A DNA stretch of 64,000 nucleotides from Candidatus Sphingobacterium stercorigallinarum. Lineage in GTDB: Bacteria > Bacteroidota > Bacteroidia > Sphingobacteriales > Sphingobacteriaceae. Under the pieces are notes generated by a model. The model did no database searches. It saw only the letters and a list, made by a program, of their open reading frames with translations, and was not told where the DNA came from. Where the stretch lies: contig DXCW01000111.1 of NCBI GenBank assembly GCA_019115805.1, positions 1 to 64,000 of the forward strand, written 5' to 3'. A program made the position numbers and the translations under genes. Positions 55,433 to 64,000 of this stretch are shown here, piece by piece. Numbering within the stretch: position 1 is the stretch's first letter; every line of letters begins with the position of its first letter.

Positions 55433-55460
55433 AAAAAAAAACCACCCGAAAGGGTGGTTT
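55433..55460 (-). terminator. terminator of thrS-infC-rpmI-rplT
   Basis: On the minus strand CCACCCTTTCGGGTGG is followed by nine T, 33 bp after the rplT stop. Confidence 0.92.
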
Positions 55461-55492
55461 AAGAATATCTAACAAAACGAAGCGATTAAACT

Positions 55493-55837
55493 TTATTTTA
55501 CTGCGTCGACTACTGCTTTAAACGCTTCTGGATTATTCATAGCAAGATCCGCTAGTACCTTACGGTTTAATCCGACATTTTTCGCGTTTAATTTACCAAT
55601 CAATTGGGAATATGAAATTCCATGCTCGCGTGCACCAGCATTGATACGCTGGATCCATAAAGCTCTAAATTCGCGTTTTTTAGTTTTACGGTCGCGATAA
55701 GCGTACTGTAAACCTTTTTCTACTGTGTTTTTCGCAATGGTGTAAACCTTACTGCGTGATCCGTAATAGCCTTTAGCTAATTTCAGGATTCTTTTCCGTC
55801 TTCTTCTCGAAGCAACTGCGTTAACCGAACGTGGCAT
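55493..55837 (-). CDS. rplT: 50S ribosomal protein L20
   Basis: The protein is 114 residues, with the conserved N-terminal extension [41 protein letters not shown] region reduced here to its typical basic start, and the C-terminal globular part ending [10 protein letters not shown]. It binds 23S rRNA early in 50S assembly. In E. coli it represses its own operon; no equivalent leader is proved here. It is last in the infC operon, 98 bp after rpmI. Confidence 0.98.
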   Translation of the reverse strand: MPRSVNAVASRRRRKRILKLAKGYYGSRSKVYTIAKNTVEKGLQYAYRDRKTKKREFRALWIQRINAGAREHGISYSQLIGKLNAKNVGLNRKVLADLAMNNPEAFKAVVDAVK

Positions 55838-55935
55838 ATTTATTAAAGTTCAATTTGGTAAAAGGTGTCGCGTTTTCCAGCGAACTTACGACCCGATACC
55901 CGGTTAAAAAAAATTATTAATTAAAAATGTTACGA

Positions 55936-56136
55936 CTATTTACCGATACCCAACATACGTTTCACGTTGCCGGAATCTGCGTCAGTCACATAACTTGTTT
56001 GCGTTAAGTTACGTTTTTGTTTTGTGGTCTTTTTAGTCAAGATGTGGCTTTTGTAAGCACTTTTTCTTGCGATTTTACCTGTTCCAGTCAATTTAAAGCG
56101 TTTTTTCGCGCTGGAATTGGTTTTGATCTTTGGCAT
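55936..56136 (-). CDS. rpmI: 50S ribosomal protein L35
   Basis: The protein is 66 residues, strongly basic, with the conserved [21 protein letters not shown] start. It is a structural protein of the large subunit. It lies between infC (39 bp away) and rplT, the universal order. Confidence 0.97.
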   Translation of the reverse strand: MPKIKTNSSAKKRFKLTGTGKIARKSAYKSHILTKKTTKQKRNLTQTSYVTDADSGNVKRMLGIGK

Positions 56137-56175
56137 AATACTTATCTATTATATACTCGAATTGTTAGCTATTCT

Positions 56176-56742
56176 CTATTTTTTTACTGTTTTGGGAGCT
56201 AATGTTAAGAACATCCGCTTTCCCTCCAATTTTGGAAGCAATTCTACTTTACCGTAGTCCTCCAAGGCTTGCGCAAAACGGAGCAACAAAATCTCTCCTT
56301 GCTCTTTAAACACAATTGCACGTCCTTTAAAATGCACGTATGCGCGAACTTTTTCTCCGGCTTCCAGAAATCGAATAGCATGTTTAAGTTTGAACTCAAA
56401 GTCATGCTCATTGGTATTCGGTCCAAAACGAATCTCTTTAATCACCGTTTGCTTCGCATTGGCCTTGATTTCCTTTTGCTTTTTCTTTTGTTCGTATACG
56501 AATTTACTGTAGTCTATAATCTTACAAACAGGAGGCGTAGCATTTGGAGAAATTTCAACCAAGTCCAATTCCAATTCATCTGCAAGTTGAATTGCTTTTC
56601 GAGTCGGATATAATCCTTGCTCTACATTGTCACCTACCAAACGAACTTCCGGGACCCGGATATTTTCGTTGATACGGTGTTCTGGTTCTTTCTTCCTAAA
56701 CGGGCCTCTGCCCCTATTGCCGAAATTGTTACTTCTTGCCAA
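56176..56742 (-). CDS. infC: translation initiation factor IF-3, with TTG start
   Basis: IF-3 keeps ribosomal subunits apart and checks the start codon. The 188-residue protein has the N-domain signature [23 protein letters not shown] and the C-domain [25 protein letters not shown]. The first codon matching family length is TTG at 56742; no in-frame ATG occurs before the C-terminal MFLTLAP. In E. coli infC starts with AUU for autoregulation, so a weak start here may serve the same end. It follows thrS by 14 bp. Confidence 0.96.
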   Translation of the reverse strand: MARSNNFGNRGRGPFRKKEPEHRINENIRVPEVRLVGDNVEQGLYPTRKAIQLADELELDLVEISPNATPPVCKIIDYSKFVYEQKKKQKEIKANAKQTVIKEIRFGPNTNEHDFEFKLKHAIRFLEAGEKVRAYVHFKGRAIVFKEQGEILLLRFAQALEDYGKVELLPKLEGKRMFLTLAPKTVKK

Positions 56743-56756
56743 ATGTTTCCTTTTTA

Positions 56757-58682
56757 TTAAACCGTTATTTCTTTGATTAATATCTCTTTAAATTCCTCCG
56801 GCGTTATTGATCCTAAATCAACACCACCGTGCTTGCGCACCGAGATTTTGCCGCTCTCCATTTCCTGCTCTCCTACGATCACCATGTAAGGCATCTTCTT
56901 TACTTCAGCATCTCGAATCTTCCGACCGACCTTCTCATCGCGCAAGTCAATCAGACCGCGAATATCGGAATTATTTAACGATTCTAAAAGCTTTTGCGCA
57001 TATTCTTCGTATTTTTCTGACACTGGCAAGACGATAAACTGCTCTGGAGCAAGCCATAACGGAAAATGTCCCCCGCAATGCTCAATCAAAACAGCCACAA
57101 ATCGCTCCAGTGACCCAAACGGTGCTCGGTGAATCATGACCGGACGATGCTTCTGATTATCGCTACCGGTATATTCCAGTTCGAAACGCTCCGGGAGATT
57201 ATAATCTACCTGAATGGTCCCTAACTGCCATTTCCTCCCTAGCGCATCTTTAACCATGAAATCCAACTTCGGTCCATAAAATGCCGCTTCACCATACTCC
57301 ACCACTGTGGGTAATCCTTTTTCTTCCGCAGATTCTACAATTGCCGTTTCTGCTAAAAGCCAGTTCTCATCACTTCCGATGTATTTGGTTTTGTTCTCCG
57401 GATCTCGCAACGAAATCTGAGCCGTGAATTCGTTAAATCCCAGCGCACTAAACACATACAACACCAGGTCGATCACCTTTTTAAATTCGTCTTTTACCTG
57501 ATCAGGACGACAGAATAAATGCGCATCATCTTGTGTAAAGCCACGGACACGAGTCAGCCCGTGCAACTCTCCAGATTGCTCATACCGATAGACGGTACCA
57601 AATTCTGCAAAGCGAACAGGAAGGTCCTTATAGGATCGGGGCTTCGTCTTATAAATCTCGCAATGATGAGGACAATTCATTGGTTTCAATAAAAACTCCT
57701 CTCCCTCCACCGGTGTTTGAATAGGCTGAAAGGAATCTGCTCCATATTTCTCATAATGCCCCGAGGTGATGTATAGTTGTTTATGCCCAATATGTGGGGT
57801 AACTACCGGTTCATAGCCCGCTTTTATTTGCGCTCGCTGTAAAAAATCTTGAAGCTTCTGCCGCAACGCAGCTCCCTTAGGAAGCCATAGCGGAAGCCCC
57901 ATTCCAACTTTTTCAGAAAAAGCAAAAAGCTCTAATTCTCGACCAAGCTTCCGATGGTCTCGCTTTTTCGCTTCTTCCACGAACTTCAAGTACTCGGTCA
58001 ACTCAGAAGCTTTGGGAAAAGTGACGCCATAAATACGGGTCAGTTGTTTACGTGTTTCATCACCCCGCCAATACGCGCCAGCTACATTCGTCAATTTGAC
58101 GGCCTTAATGAAGCCAGTATGAGGTATATGCGGACCTCGACACAGATCAGTAAACGCTCCCTGCGTGTAGAACGTAATCTTTCCATCTTCAAGGTCTTTG
58201 ATTAAATCCAGCTTATACTCATCCCCTTTTTCTTGGAAGTAAGATAAGGCATCAGCTTTCGAAACTGCTTTTCTTTCGAAGTGCTCTTTTTGCTTCGCTA
58301 ATGCGATGATTTTGTCTTCTATTTTCTTGAAATCATCCGAGGAAAATTCGCGATCGCCAAAATCTACGTCATAGTAAAATCCCGTTTCGATAGCCGGCCC
58401 TATACCAAATTTAACACCGGGGTACAAACTTTCCAACGCCTCTGCCAGTAAATGTGCAGAAGAGTGCCAAAACGTCGATTTCCCTTGATCGTCTTTCCAA
58501 GTTAATAATTTCAATTTCGCATCCGCCTCAATAGGACGAGATACGTCCCACACCTCTCCATTCACTTCCGCGGCCAACACGTTTCGTGCTAATCCTTCAG
58601 AAATCGATTGCGCCACTTGAAAAGAGGTAATTCCGTTCTCATATTGACGGACCGATCCATCAGGCAAAGTAATATTAATCAT
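56757..58682 (-). CDS. thrS: threonyl-tRNA synthetase
   Basis: The protein is 641 residues with TGS domain (1-60), the editing domain with the [17 protein letters not shown] zinc-type HxxxH pattern, the class II catalytic core ([11 protein letters not shown] with the zinc Cys, [23 protein letters not shown], and the motif 3 region [11 protein letters not shown]) and the anticodon-binding domain. It charges tRNA-Thr and hydrolyses Ser-tRNA-Thr. It is the first gene of the thrS-infC-rpmI-rplT operon. Confidence 0.98.
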   Translation of the reverse strand: MINITLPDGSVRQYENGITSFQVAQSISEGLARNVLAAEVNGEVWDVSRPIEADAKLKLLTWKDDQGKSTFWHSSAHLLAEALESLYPGVKFGIGPAIETGFYYDVDFGDREFSSDDFKKIEDKIIALAKQKEHFERKAVSKADALSYFQEKGDEYKLDLIKDLEDGKITFYTQGAFTDLCRGPHIPHTGFIKAVKLTNVAGAYWRGDETRKQLTRIYGVTFPKASELTEYLKFVEEAKKRDHRKLGRELELFAFSEKVGMGLPLWLPKGAALRQKLQDFLQRAQIKAGYEPVVTPHIGHKQLYITSGHYEKYGADSFQPIQTPVEGEEFLLKPMNCPHHCEIYKTKPRSYKDLPVRFAEFGTVYRYEQSGELHGLTRVRGFTQDDAHLFCRPDQVKDEFKKVIDLVLYVFSALGFNEFTAQISLRDPENKTKYIGSDENWLLAETAIVESAEEKGLPTVVEYGEAAFYGPKLDFMVKDALGRKWQLGTIQVDYNLPERFELEYTGSDNQKHRPVMIHRAPFGSLERFVAVLIEHCGGHFPLWLAPEQFIVLPVSEKYEEYAQKLLESLNNSDIRGLIDLRDEKVGRKIRDAEVKKMPYMVIVGEQEMESGKISVRKHGGVDLGSITPEEFKEILIKEITV

Positions 58683-58776
58683 TTACAACATGACTTAAAG
58701 TGATAAAAATGCACGACCTTTCCAATGTTCACAAACACATTAGTGAGCAAAAGCCGCACCTACAATACAGTGTTGA

Positions 58777-58784
58777 CAAAATTA
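58777..58784 (-). promoter_or_regulatory. putative -7 box TAATTTTG for thrS
   Basis: The minus-strand reading TAATTTTG is an exact consensus match about 95 bp before the thrS ATG; the -33 region holds the inverted repeat below. Confidence 0.45.
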
Positions 58785-58791
58785 TAGAATA

Positions 58792-58808
58792 TTTCGTGCA
58801 ACACGAAA
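58792..58808. promoter_or_regulatory. inverted repeat TTTCGTG-caa-CACGAAA in the thrS promoter region
   Basis: Perfect 7-bp arms with a 3-bp centre lie 7 bp upstream of the -7 box on the thrS side, where a bound protein would block polymerase. It may be an operator; the factor is unknown. Confidence 0.35.
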
Positions 58809-59005
58809 CTTTTACCTCGTGAAAAGGCGGCAAACTCAAAATCAAAAATCATTTCGAAATCGCTGTTAAAATATACGTAGAAAACGAGACCCCAAACCTT
58901 CTCTCAATGGAGCTGCGCCCTGTCCTTTATGAAACGCCCCTTAAAATAGACATCCGGATTTGGATCCGTGCGCGTCCGGCGGAAACGCTTTCAGTATTTT
59001 TTTGT

Positions 59006-59013
59006 TACTTTTG
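59006..59013 (+). promoter_or_regulatory. putative -7 box TACTTTTG for queE
   Basis: TACTTTTG is an exact TAnnTTTG match 18 bp before the ATG at 59032. Confidence 0.5.
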
Positions 59014-59031
59014 CCAATTAATTGCTCATCA

Positions 59032-59655
59032 ATGTCACAACAGGTTCCAGAAGACGGCACATATCTTCCGCTCATGGAAGAGTTCTACACCATTCAGGGA
59101 GAAGGGTACCATACCGGAAAAGCGGCTTATTTCATCCGATTAGGCGGATGTGATGTCGGCTGCCACTGGTGCGATGTAAAAGAAAGCTGGGACGCGGATC
59201 TACATCCGCTAACATCGGCTGATACAATCGTAAAAAATGCGCAGCAATATGCCGCCAAAACAGTGGTCGTCACGGGCGGCGAACCGCTTTTATATAATCT
59301 TACTTATTTAACTCAGCAACTGAAAGAGGCTGGAATAAAGATTTTCTTAGAAACTTCCGGTGCTTATCCCTTAACAGGGTATTGGGACTGGATTTGTTTG
59401 TCTCCCAAAAAGTTTAAGGCCCCGCGCCAAGAAGTACTTAGCGCAGCCGGAGAGTTGAAGGTGATTGTCTTCAACACGAGTGATTTCAAATGGGCCGAGG
59501 ACCACGCTCGTTACGTGAGTAGCGATTGCAAACTCTATCTTCAGCCGGAATGGTCGAAGGCCTCAGAGGTTACTCCGAAGATTATAAATTACGTGATGGA
59601 GAACCCACGCTGGGAAATTTCGTTACAAACACATAAATATTTGAACATCCCATAA
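59032..59655 (+). CDS. queE: 7-carboxy-7-deazaguanine synthase (radical SAM)
   Basis: The enzyme rearranges carboxy-tetrahydropterin to CDG on the way to queuosine. The 207-residue protein starts at ATG 59032; the track start 58960 precedes the promoter. The cluster motif Cys40-x3-Cys44-x2-Cys47 lies in LGGCDVGCHWCDVKE, after EEFYTIQGEGYHTG. TGGEPLLY (SAM-binding GGE) and the LSPKKF strand follow, all typical for QueE. No other queuosine gene is nearby, and the opposite-strand sulfatase is unrelated. Confidence 0.92.
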   Translation: MSQQVPEDGTYLPLMEEFYTIQGEGYHTGKAAYFIRLGGCDVGCHWCDVKESWDADLHPLTSADTIVKNAQQYAAKTVVVTGGEPLLYNLTYLTQQLKEAGIKIFLETSGAYPLTGYWDWICLSPKKFKAPRQEVLSAAGELKVIVFNTSDFKWAEDHARYVSSDCKLYLQPEWSKASEVTPKIINYVMENPRWEISLQTHKYLNIP

Positions 59656-59676
59656 AGCCCTGCAGCCGATACCGGA

Positions 59677-61095
59677 CTAGTAAGTCGGCCAGAAGGGGAA
59701 CAGTGGATGTTCTTCTCGAGCAGCGGACATGATCTCCATCGCTTGTTGTACCAATTCAGGATGCGCTTCAGCTATATCCCGTTGTTCGCCGATATCGGTT
59801 GGCAAATGATACAATTCGACGGGAGCCTCCGCCCCCCTCAACGCATTCATGCGTACCGCTTTGTAGTCACCGATACGCACCGCTTGGCGTCCTCCTTGTT
59901 CATGAAACTCCCAATATAGATACGGATGAGTTTGTTGCCCCGCCTCTCCTATTAGGGTAGGTAAAAAACTGATTCCATCGCTTTGAGGCAAAGAGTCAGC
60001 TTGCGCAAGTTGCAATAGTGTAGGACCTATATCCCAAAACGCAGCGACGTGGTGAACGATTTGCTCCCGATCAACCCGATCCGGCCAATGCACAATCAAG
60101 GGGACTCGTATCCCCCCTTCGTACAGGTCTCTTTTATAGCCGCGCAAATTTCCTGAACTTTGAAAATACATCGGGTCAGCACCGCCCTCTTGATGTGCAC
60201 CGTTATCACTGGTAAAAATAATGATGGTGTTATCTAATATTCCTTCTTCCTCTAATGTTTCCACAAGCTGTCCTACATGCCGATCCAGTCGAGCTACCAT
60301 AGCAGCAAACGTGGCTCTCGGTTGCTCTTGGGAGCTGTATCCAATCGGCGCTCCCGGACCGTAATCACTACCTTTGAAGGGAGTCTCATCAAATCGTCCT
60401 TTGTATTTCTGAAACAAACTATCCTCAGGCACGACCAATTCGGCATGAGGAAGAGGCGTAGGCACAAAAAGGAAAAATGGCTCTTGACTGTGTGCTCGTA
60501 TAAAAGCTAATGCACGGGTTTGGATTAGGTCTGGCGCGTAGATTTGCGGATCCGCCGTATTGTTCCCTTCCAATTCGATTCGCTGGTCATTGTGCCATAG
60601 GTGGTTAGGGTAATAACGATGCGCTTCTCTTTGACAATTGTAACCAAAGAACTCATCAAAACCCCGCCTATTAGGATCACCGCTCGTTCCGACCATACCC
60701 AGCCCCCATTTGCCAAATGCTCCAGTCTGGTATCCACTCTGTTGCAAGCGTTCAGCAAAAGTGACCACATTTTCCGCTAAAGGCTCCTGGCCCTCAGGCT
60801 GAATCTCTTTATTCCCGCGGATATAAGTATGACCGGTATGCTGTCCCGTTAAAAGAGCGGATCGTGACGGCGCACACACGGGCGCCCCCGAATAGAAGTC
60901 TGTAAACAACAAACCGTTCTTAGCTAACCGATCAATATGAGGGGTCTCTATTTTGGTTTGTCCATAGACGCCAAGGTCCCCATACCCCAAATCATCCGCT
61001 AAAATAAAGACGATATTTGGCCGGTTTTGCCCCACCGCAATGTCCTGACACACCGTAGCGAGTAACGTTAGCCCGAAGTATATTAACGCCCTCAT
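59677..61095 (-). CDS. type I (formylglycine) sulfatase, secreted
   Basis: The protein is 472 residues with a signal peptide (LIYFGLTLLATVCQDIAVGQ). The sulfatase core has NIVFILADDLGYGDLG (metal Asp34-Asp35) and the formylglycine motif Cys74-APSR in SGAPVCAPSRSALLTGQHTG. The IIFTSDNGAHQEGG segment carries the other metal ligands. The Cys needs activation by a formylglycine-generating enzyme encoded elsewhere. The substrate is probably a sulfated glycan. It is last in a run behind two Gfo/Idh/MocA genes. Confidence 0.94.
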   Translation of the reverse strand: MRALIYFGLTLLATVCQDIAVGQNRPNIVFILADDLGYGDLGVYGQTKIETPHIDRLAKNGLLFTDFYSGAPVCAPSRSALLTGQHTGHTYIRGNKEIQPEGQEPLAENVVTFAERLQQSGYQTGAFGKWGLGMVGTSGDPNRRGFDEFFGYNCQREAHRYYPNHLWHNDQRIELEGNNTADPQIYAPDLIQTRALAFIRAHSQEPFFLFVPTPLPHAELVVPEDSLFQKYKGRFDETPFKGSDYGPGAPIGYSSQEQPRATFAAMVARLDRHVGQLVETLEEEGILDNTIIIFTSDNGAHQEGGADPMYFQSSGNLRGYKRDLYEGGIRVPLIVHWPDRVDREQIVHHVAAFWDIGPTLLQLAQADSLPQSDGISFLPTLIGEAGQQTHPYLYWEFHEQGGRQAVRIGDYKAVRMNALRGAEAPVELYHLPTDIGEQRDIAEAHPELVQQAMEIMSAAREEHPLFPFWPTY

Positions 61096-61098
61096 AAA

Positions 61099-62172
61099 TT
61101 AAAGCGAAACAATCTGGCCGGTGAGTACCGATTGATCACAAGCCAACGCAATTTTCAGACTATTCAATGCATCATCCATTGACCGGTGTAAGTCCAAATC
61201 CTCCCGAATTGCTTGTAAAAAATAACGCTGTTCCCGGTTACACAATTCTTGGTGATCCGGTTCATCATGTAAATCAACCCACTGGTCTTCTCGAGTAAAA
61301 CGATTCTTGGCATCGATTTCCGCATAATGCACCTTTAGGGATTCTGTTTTGGTGTGGGATTCAACCGTATCGGATTGACCCGAGGCAGAAGCCTCTTTAG
61401 CCACTATAGAAACGGACCCCTTCGGTCCGAATACATCCTTAATAAAGAAGGCGGTTTCGCTGATCATCGGCCCCCACCCCGCTTCATACCACCCCACACT
61501 CCCGTCACTAAAACGGATTTGTAGTTGACCGTAATTGTAGCGTTCTGTCGGTATATCGTCTGTGAGCCGTGCACCAATTGCAGAAACCGATACCGGCTTG
61601 GCATCGGTCATCTGGCACATCACATCAATATAATGCACACCACAATCGACAATCGGGCTCAAGCTTTCCATCAAATTCCGATGCACATCCCACATGTGCC
61701 CCTCACTTTGTTGATTCAAGTTCATCCGCATGACCAATGGGTATCCCATTGATCTCCCAATTTCAATAAATTTAATCCAGGAAGGATGATGGCGAAGAAT
61801 GTACCCCACCACTAATTTTTTATCAGCCTGCTTCGCGGCATCTATTACGGCCTCAGCCCCCGCAACGGTATCGGCTAGTGGCTTCTCCACAAACACATGC
61901 GCTCCAGCCTGAAACGCCTTAATGGCGTACTCCTCGTGTGTGTCTGGATAGGTGGAAATACAGACCGCGTCTGGACGGGCTGCCGCTAAGGCTTCATCAT
62001 AGTCATCGTACAACGGATAATCTGCACCTAAAGCCTTGTTTAGTGCTACTTTACTATCTCGCCTAGAGACCAAACCCACAATTTCGAAATCCTCCATGTC
62101 GTGATAGGCTTGTGCATGAGATGCCCCCATGTTTCCACACCCGACCACAAGTATTTTAATTTTATTGTTCAT
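61099..62172 (-). CDS. Gfo/Idh/MocA-family oxidoreductase, cytoplasmic
   Basis: The protein is 357 residues. The N-terminal NAD(P)-binding Rossmann domain has ILVVGCGNMGASHAQAYHD; the HVFVEKPLADTV segment carries the conserved EKP. The C-terminal half gives the open beta-sheet substrate domain. No signal peptide. Members oxidise or reduce sugars and cyclitols; the substrate is not known. It is 3 bp from the sulfatase gene and 7 bp from the second oxidoreductase, so the three are one operon. Confidence 0.88.
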   Translation of the reverse strand: MNNKIKILVVGCGNMGASHAQAYHDMEDFEIVGLVSRRDSKVALNKALGADYPLYDDYDEALAAARPDAVCISTYPDTHEEYAIKAFQAGAHVFVEKPLADTVAGAEAVIDAAKQADKKLVVGYILRHHPSWIKFIEIGRSMGYPLVMRMNLNQQSEGHMWDVHRNLMESLSPIVDCGVHYIDVMCQMTDAKPVSVSAIGARLTDDIPTERYNYGQLQIRFSDGSVGWYEAGWGPMISETAFFIKDVFGPKGSVSIVAKEASASGQSDTVESHTKTESLKVHYAEIDAKNRFTREDQWVDLHDEPDHQELCNREQRYFLQAIREDLDLHRSMDDALNSLKIALACDQSVLTGQIVSL

Positions 62173-62179
62173 CTTTGTT

Positions 62180-63439
62180 TTACACGTTATTTAGCCCCGG
62201 TCTAGGAATTCTAGCCGTATCTATTTCCATATCCCAACTGTATTCATCCGAAGTCGGACCGTAGGTCTTTGTGGAATTCTCAATTTCCTCCAGAGAAATA
62301 ATTTTCCCGGTGTAGGCTGCTTCTCTCGCCCATATAGCCAACAGCGTAGAGTCGGCCATAAAATCGTCTTGAATCAATTGTTTATTTCGAATGGCAGCGA
62401 ACAATTCATCATGCTGTGTTTGATACATATTGTTCATCTGTCCTTTGAACTTCCAAGGGTGTGCACCTTCAATCTGATAGCTACTCAATAAACTGACGTC
62501 CATAAAACCTTTACTACCGATGGCCTCAACAGAATTGCGCGGTTGGGTGCCGTTCTGTTGTCGTCCAAAATGAAACCCTTTCCTTCCATCACCGTAATCA
62601 AATTCTATAGCGAAGTGATCCCACACGTTCCCGTAACGATCCCAGGGTCTGCTTTGCCTACCTCCGGTTCCGGACACGGTTTTGGGAAGTCCGCCCCCGA
62701 GCATCCAGCTCATAAAATCAATGCTATGTACCGTTTGTTCGACAATAATATCTCCTGAGTATCGCTGATAATAAAACCAATTATACAACTGATACGTTAA
62801 ATCGTCCCAATCCGCCTGCCTCGGTTTCTCGGTTAGTTCTCCTCCAAGCCGGAAAGTACTGATGGAGTACAAATCCCCAATGCTTCCATTATGAATATGC
62901 TGAGCCAATTCCCTATTGGGATTGGAGTATCTAAAACAATAACCAGACACCAGATTCAATCGTTTACTTTTTGCCTTTTCAACCGCTTCACGTACTCGAT
63001 GTACCCCTGGAATATCAACCGCCATTGGCTTCTCACAAAAGACATGCTTCCCTCGCTCAACGGCTTCGGCTAAATGATCCGGTCTGAAACTTGGTGGTGT
63101 AGTCAGCAAAGCCACATCCACATCTGTAGCTAACAACTTCTTATAGGCGTCAAAGCCGACAAACCGCCTGCTCTCAGGCACATTTACCCGATCTTGATGT
63201 GCTTCTTTTAATGTGTTTAACGCGGTCTCCAATTGAGCCGGAAAAACATCGGCCAAAGCGACGATCTCTACATCAGGATCGGCCTGTAAGGCTTGAAATG
63301 CCGCGCCCGTACCTCGCCCACCACAGCCAATTAAACCTACCTTTATTTTTCTGTTGAACGCCCAATCTGATTGAGGCGCAGCGAAAGTAGAGGCCCCTAA
63401 GAGCACACCTCCATTTTTAATAAAATCTCTACGATCCAT
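62180..63439 (-). CDS. Tat-exported Gfo/Idh/MocA-family oxidoreductase
   Basis: The protein is 419 residues. The N-terminus has a twin-arginine-like signal (MDRRDFIKNGGVLLGAST), so it is exported folded with its cofactor. The Rossmann motif VGLIGCGGRGTGAAF and the HVFCEKPMAVD segment define the family. The C-terminal half contains YRQRYSGDIIVEQTVHSIDFM-type residues of the second family domain (seen here as YYQRYSGDIIVEQTVHSID). It leads the operon with the cytoplasmic oxidoreductase and sulfatase, a set fitting use of a modified sugar. Confidence 0.9.
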   Translation of the reverse strand: MDRRDFIKNGGVLLGASTFAAPQSDWAFNRKIKVGLIGCGGRGTGAAFQALQADPDVEIVALADVFPAQLETALNTLKEAHQDRVNVPESRRFVGFDAYKKLLATDVDVALLTTPPSFRPDHLAEAVERGKHVFCEKPMAVDIPGVHRVREAVEKAKSKRLNLVSGYCFRYSNPNRELAQHIHNGSIGDLYSISTFRLGGELTEKPRQADWDDLTYQLYNWFYYQRYSGDIIVEQTVHSIDFMSWMLGGGLPKTVSGTGGRQSRPWDRYGNVWDHFAIEFDYGDGRKGFHFGRQQNGTQPRNSVEAIGSKGFMDVSLLSSYQIEGAHPWKFKGQMNNMYQTQHDELFAAIRNKQLIQDDFMADSTLLAIWAREAAYTGKIISLEEIENSTKTYGPTSDEYSWDMEIDTARIPRPGLNNV

Positions 63440-63554
63440 TTTATTGTTTTATTCTTCGGTTAGATTGATACCTATTTTATATTTTGACAAGGGTATGAAA
63501 AATAGCCCAAAAATTATCTATTTTAACAGCAAATTAGTAATTATTGAAATCTTA

Positions 63555-64000
63555 TGCAAATAACCAATGAGCCCATATCTTACCTTATAGACAATACCAC
63601 CGTGATCTTTGGCATTTTAATGGCCATATTAGGATTCGTTTTTTACACCTCCAGCGTAGGCAACCGCTGGATCAAAGGGTTTTACAACGTTATTCCACCT
63701 TTATTACTGTGTTACTTTCTTCCGGGACTATTAAATTCCTTTCATGTTATCGACGGGGTAAACTCCCCTTTACCCGCTATCGGCAGTCGTTATTTCCTCC
63801 CAGCCTGCCTTATCTTATTCGTGATAAACCTAGATATTAAAGAGATGTGGGCGCTAAGAAAGCGCGCAGGACTTATGTTTTTTACAGGTATGATTGGAAT
63901 CGTACTGGGTGGGCCTCTAGCGGTTTATCTTACTTCCTTAATGGCGCCGGAAGTGGTTGGAGGATCAGGCCCCGATGCGGTTTGGCGCGGTTTGGGCTCG
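63555..64000 (+). CDS. DUF819-family membrane protein, 3' end outside the window
   Basis: ATG 63555 opens a frame still open at the window end (148 codons visible), so it is missing from the track. Four hydrophobic segments are seen (about 15-30, 42-58, 75-92, 106-128), and the last part, VWRGLGS, is where family members continue into the conserved GSWIGG region. DUF819 proteins are putative multi-pass transporters. The gene is divergent from the oxidoreductase operon with a 115-bp gap and may import its substrate. Confidence 0.75.

Larger units (their letters stand above)
58683..59031. other. 349-bp divergent intergenic region between thrS and queE
   Basis: It holds a minus-strand -7 box for thrS, a 7-bp inverted repeat beside it and the queE promoter at the right end. 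The track ORFs that cover it (58907, 58960) begin before the queE promoter and I consider them artefacts. I see no RNA gene, T-box or riboswitch. Confidence 0.6.

Overview
The window looks like a chromosomal segment of a Bacteroidota bacterium, most likely Sphingobacteriaceae. The evidence is a SusC/SusD pair, a GH92 glycosidase, an OmpP1/FadL-type porin, a PUR-type DUF3276 protein, an archaeal-type short prolyl-tRNA synthetase, the long Bacteroidota form of PurM, and many -7 boxes of the form TAnnTTTG, the Bacteroidota sigma-A consensus. Base composition and gene style are even. I see no rRNA, tRNA, insertion sequence, prophage or CRISPR array.

Layout. 1-6.8 kb: a YeeZ-like SDR and proS (minus), then a W/G/Y-rich repeat lipoprotein, an OmpP1-like porin and a membrane NfeD protease. 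6.8-11.6 kb: a compact operon (DUF4905-like, LysM/DPBB protein, uridine kinase, a 46-codon Cys/Lys-rich protein missing from the ORF track), a hotdog-fold thioesterase, and a lipoprotein/SCO/cytochrome c trio. 11.8-18.1 kb: a TetR-TolC-adaptor-RND efflux operon. 18.3-23.0 kb: a SusC/SusD pair with no linked enzymes but with a LacI/cre-like palindrome upstream. 23.1-30.6 kb: housekeeping genes (holA, an HsdR_N-type nuclease domain, clpP-clpX, AMP nucleosidase, cystathionine beta-synthase, FkbM methyltransferase, DivIC). 30.7-39.7 kb: a minus-strand block with eno, carA (preceded by a possible leader-peptide attenuator), rseP, dxr, a membrane protein, an S9 peptidase and DUF3276.

40.0-42.7 kb: a LiaF-like sensor, LytS-type kinase and LytTR regulator, preceded by an exact 9-bp direct repeat with a 12-bp spacer. 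42.7-51.1 kb: a DUF3887/beta-lactamase fusion, a thioredoxin-fold protein, purN, a CE1-like esterase, purH, purM and a retropepsin-like/RimK pair. 51.2-55.4 kb: GDPD, EEP-family hydrolase and GH92. 55.5-59.7 kb: thrS-infC-rpmI-rplT (infC apparently starts at TTG) and queE. 59.7-64 kb: a sulfatase with two Gfo/Idh/MocA oxidoreductases, and a DUF819 transporter-like gene cut by the window edge.

Most of the window is ordinary core genome. I did not find a clear undescribed multi-gene system. The best leads are regulatory: the LytTR-like repeat, the carA leader, infC's start codon, and near-leaderless promoter/start arrangements. The short Cys/Lys-rich protein is also worth following.
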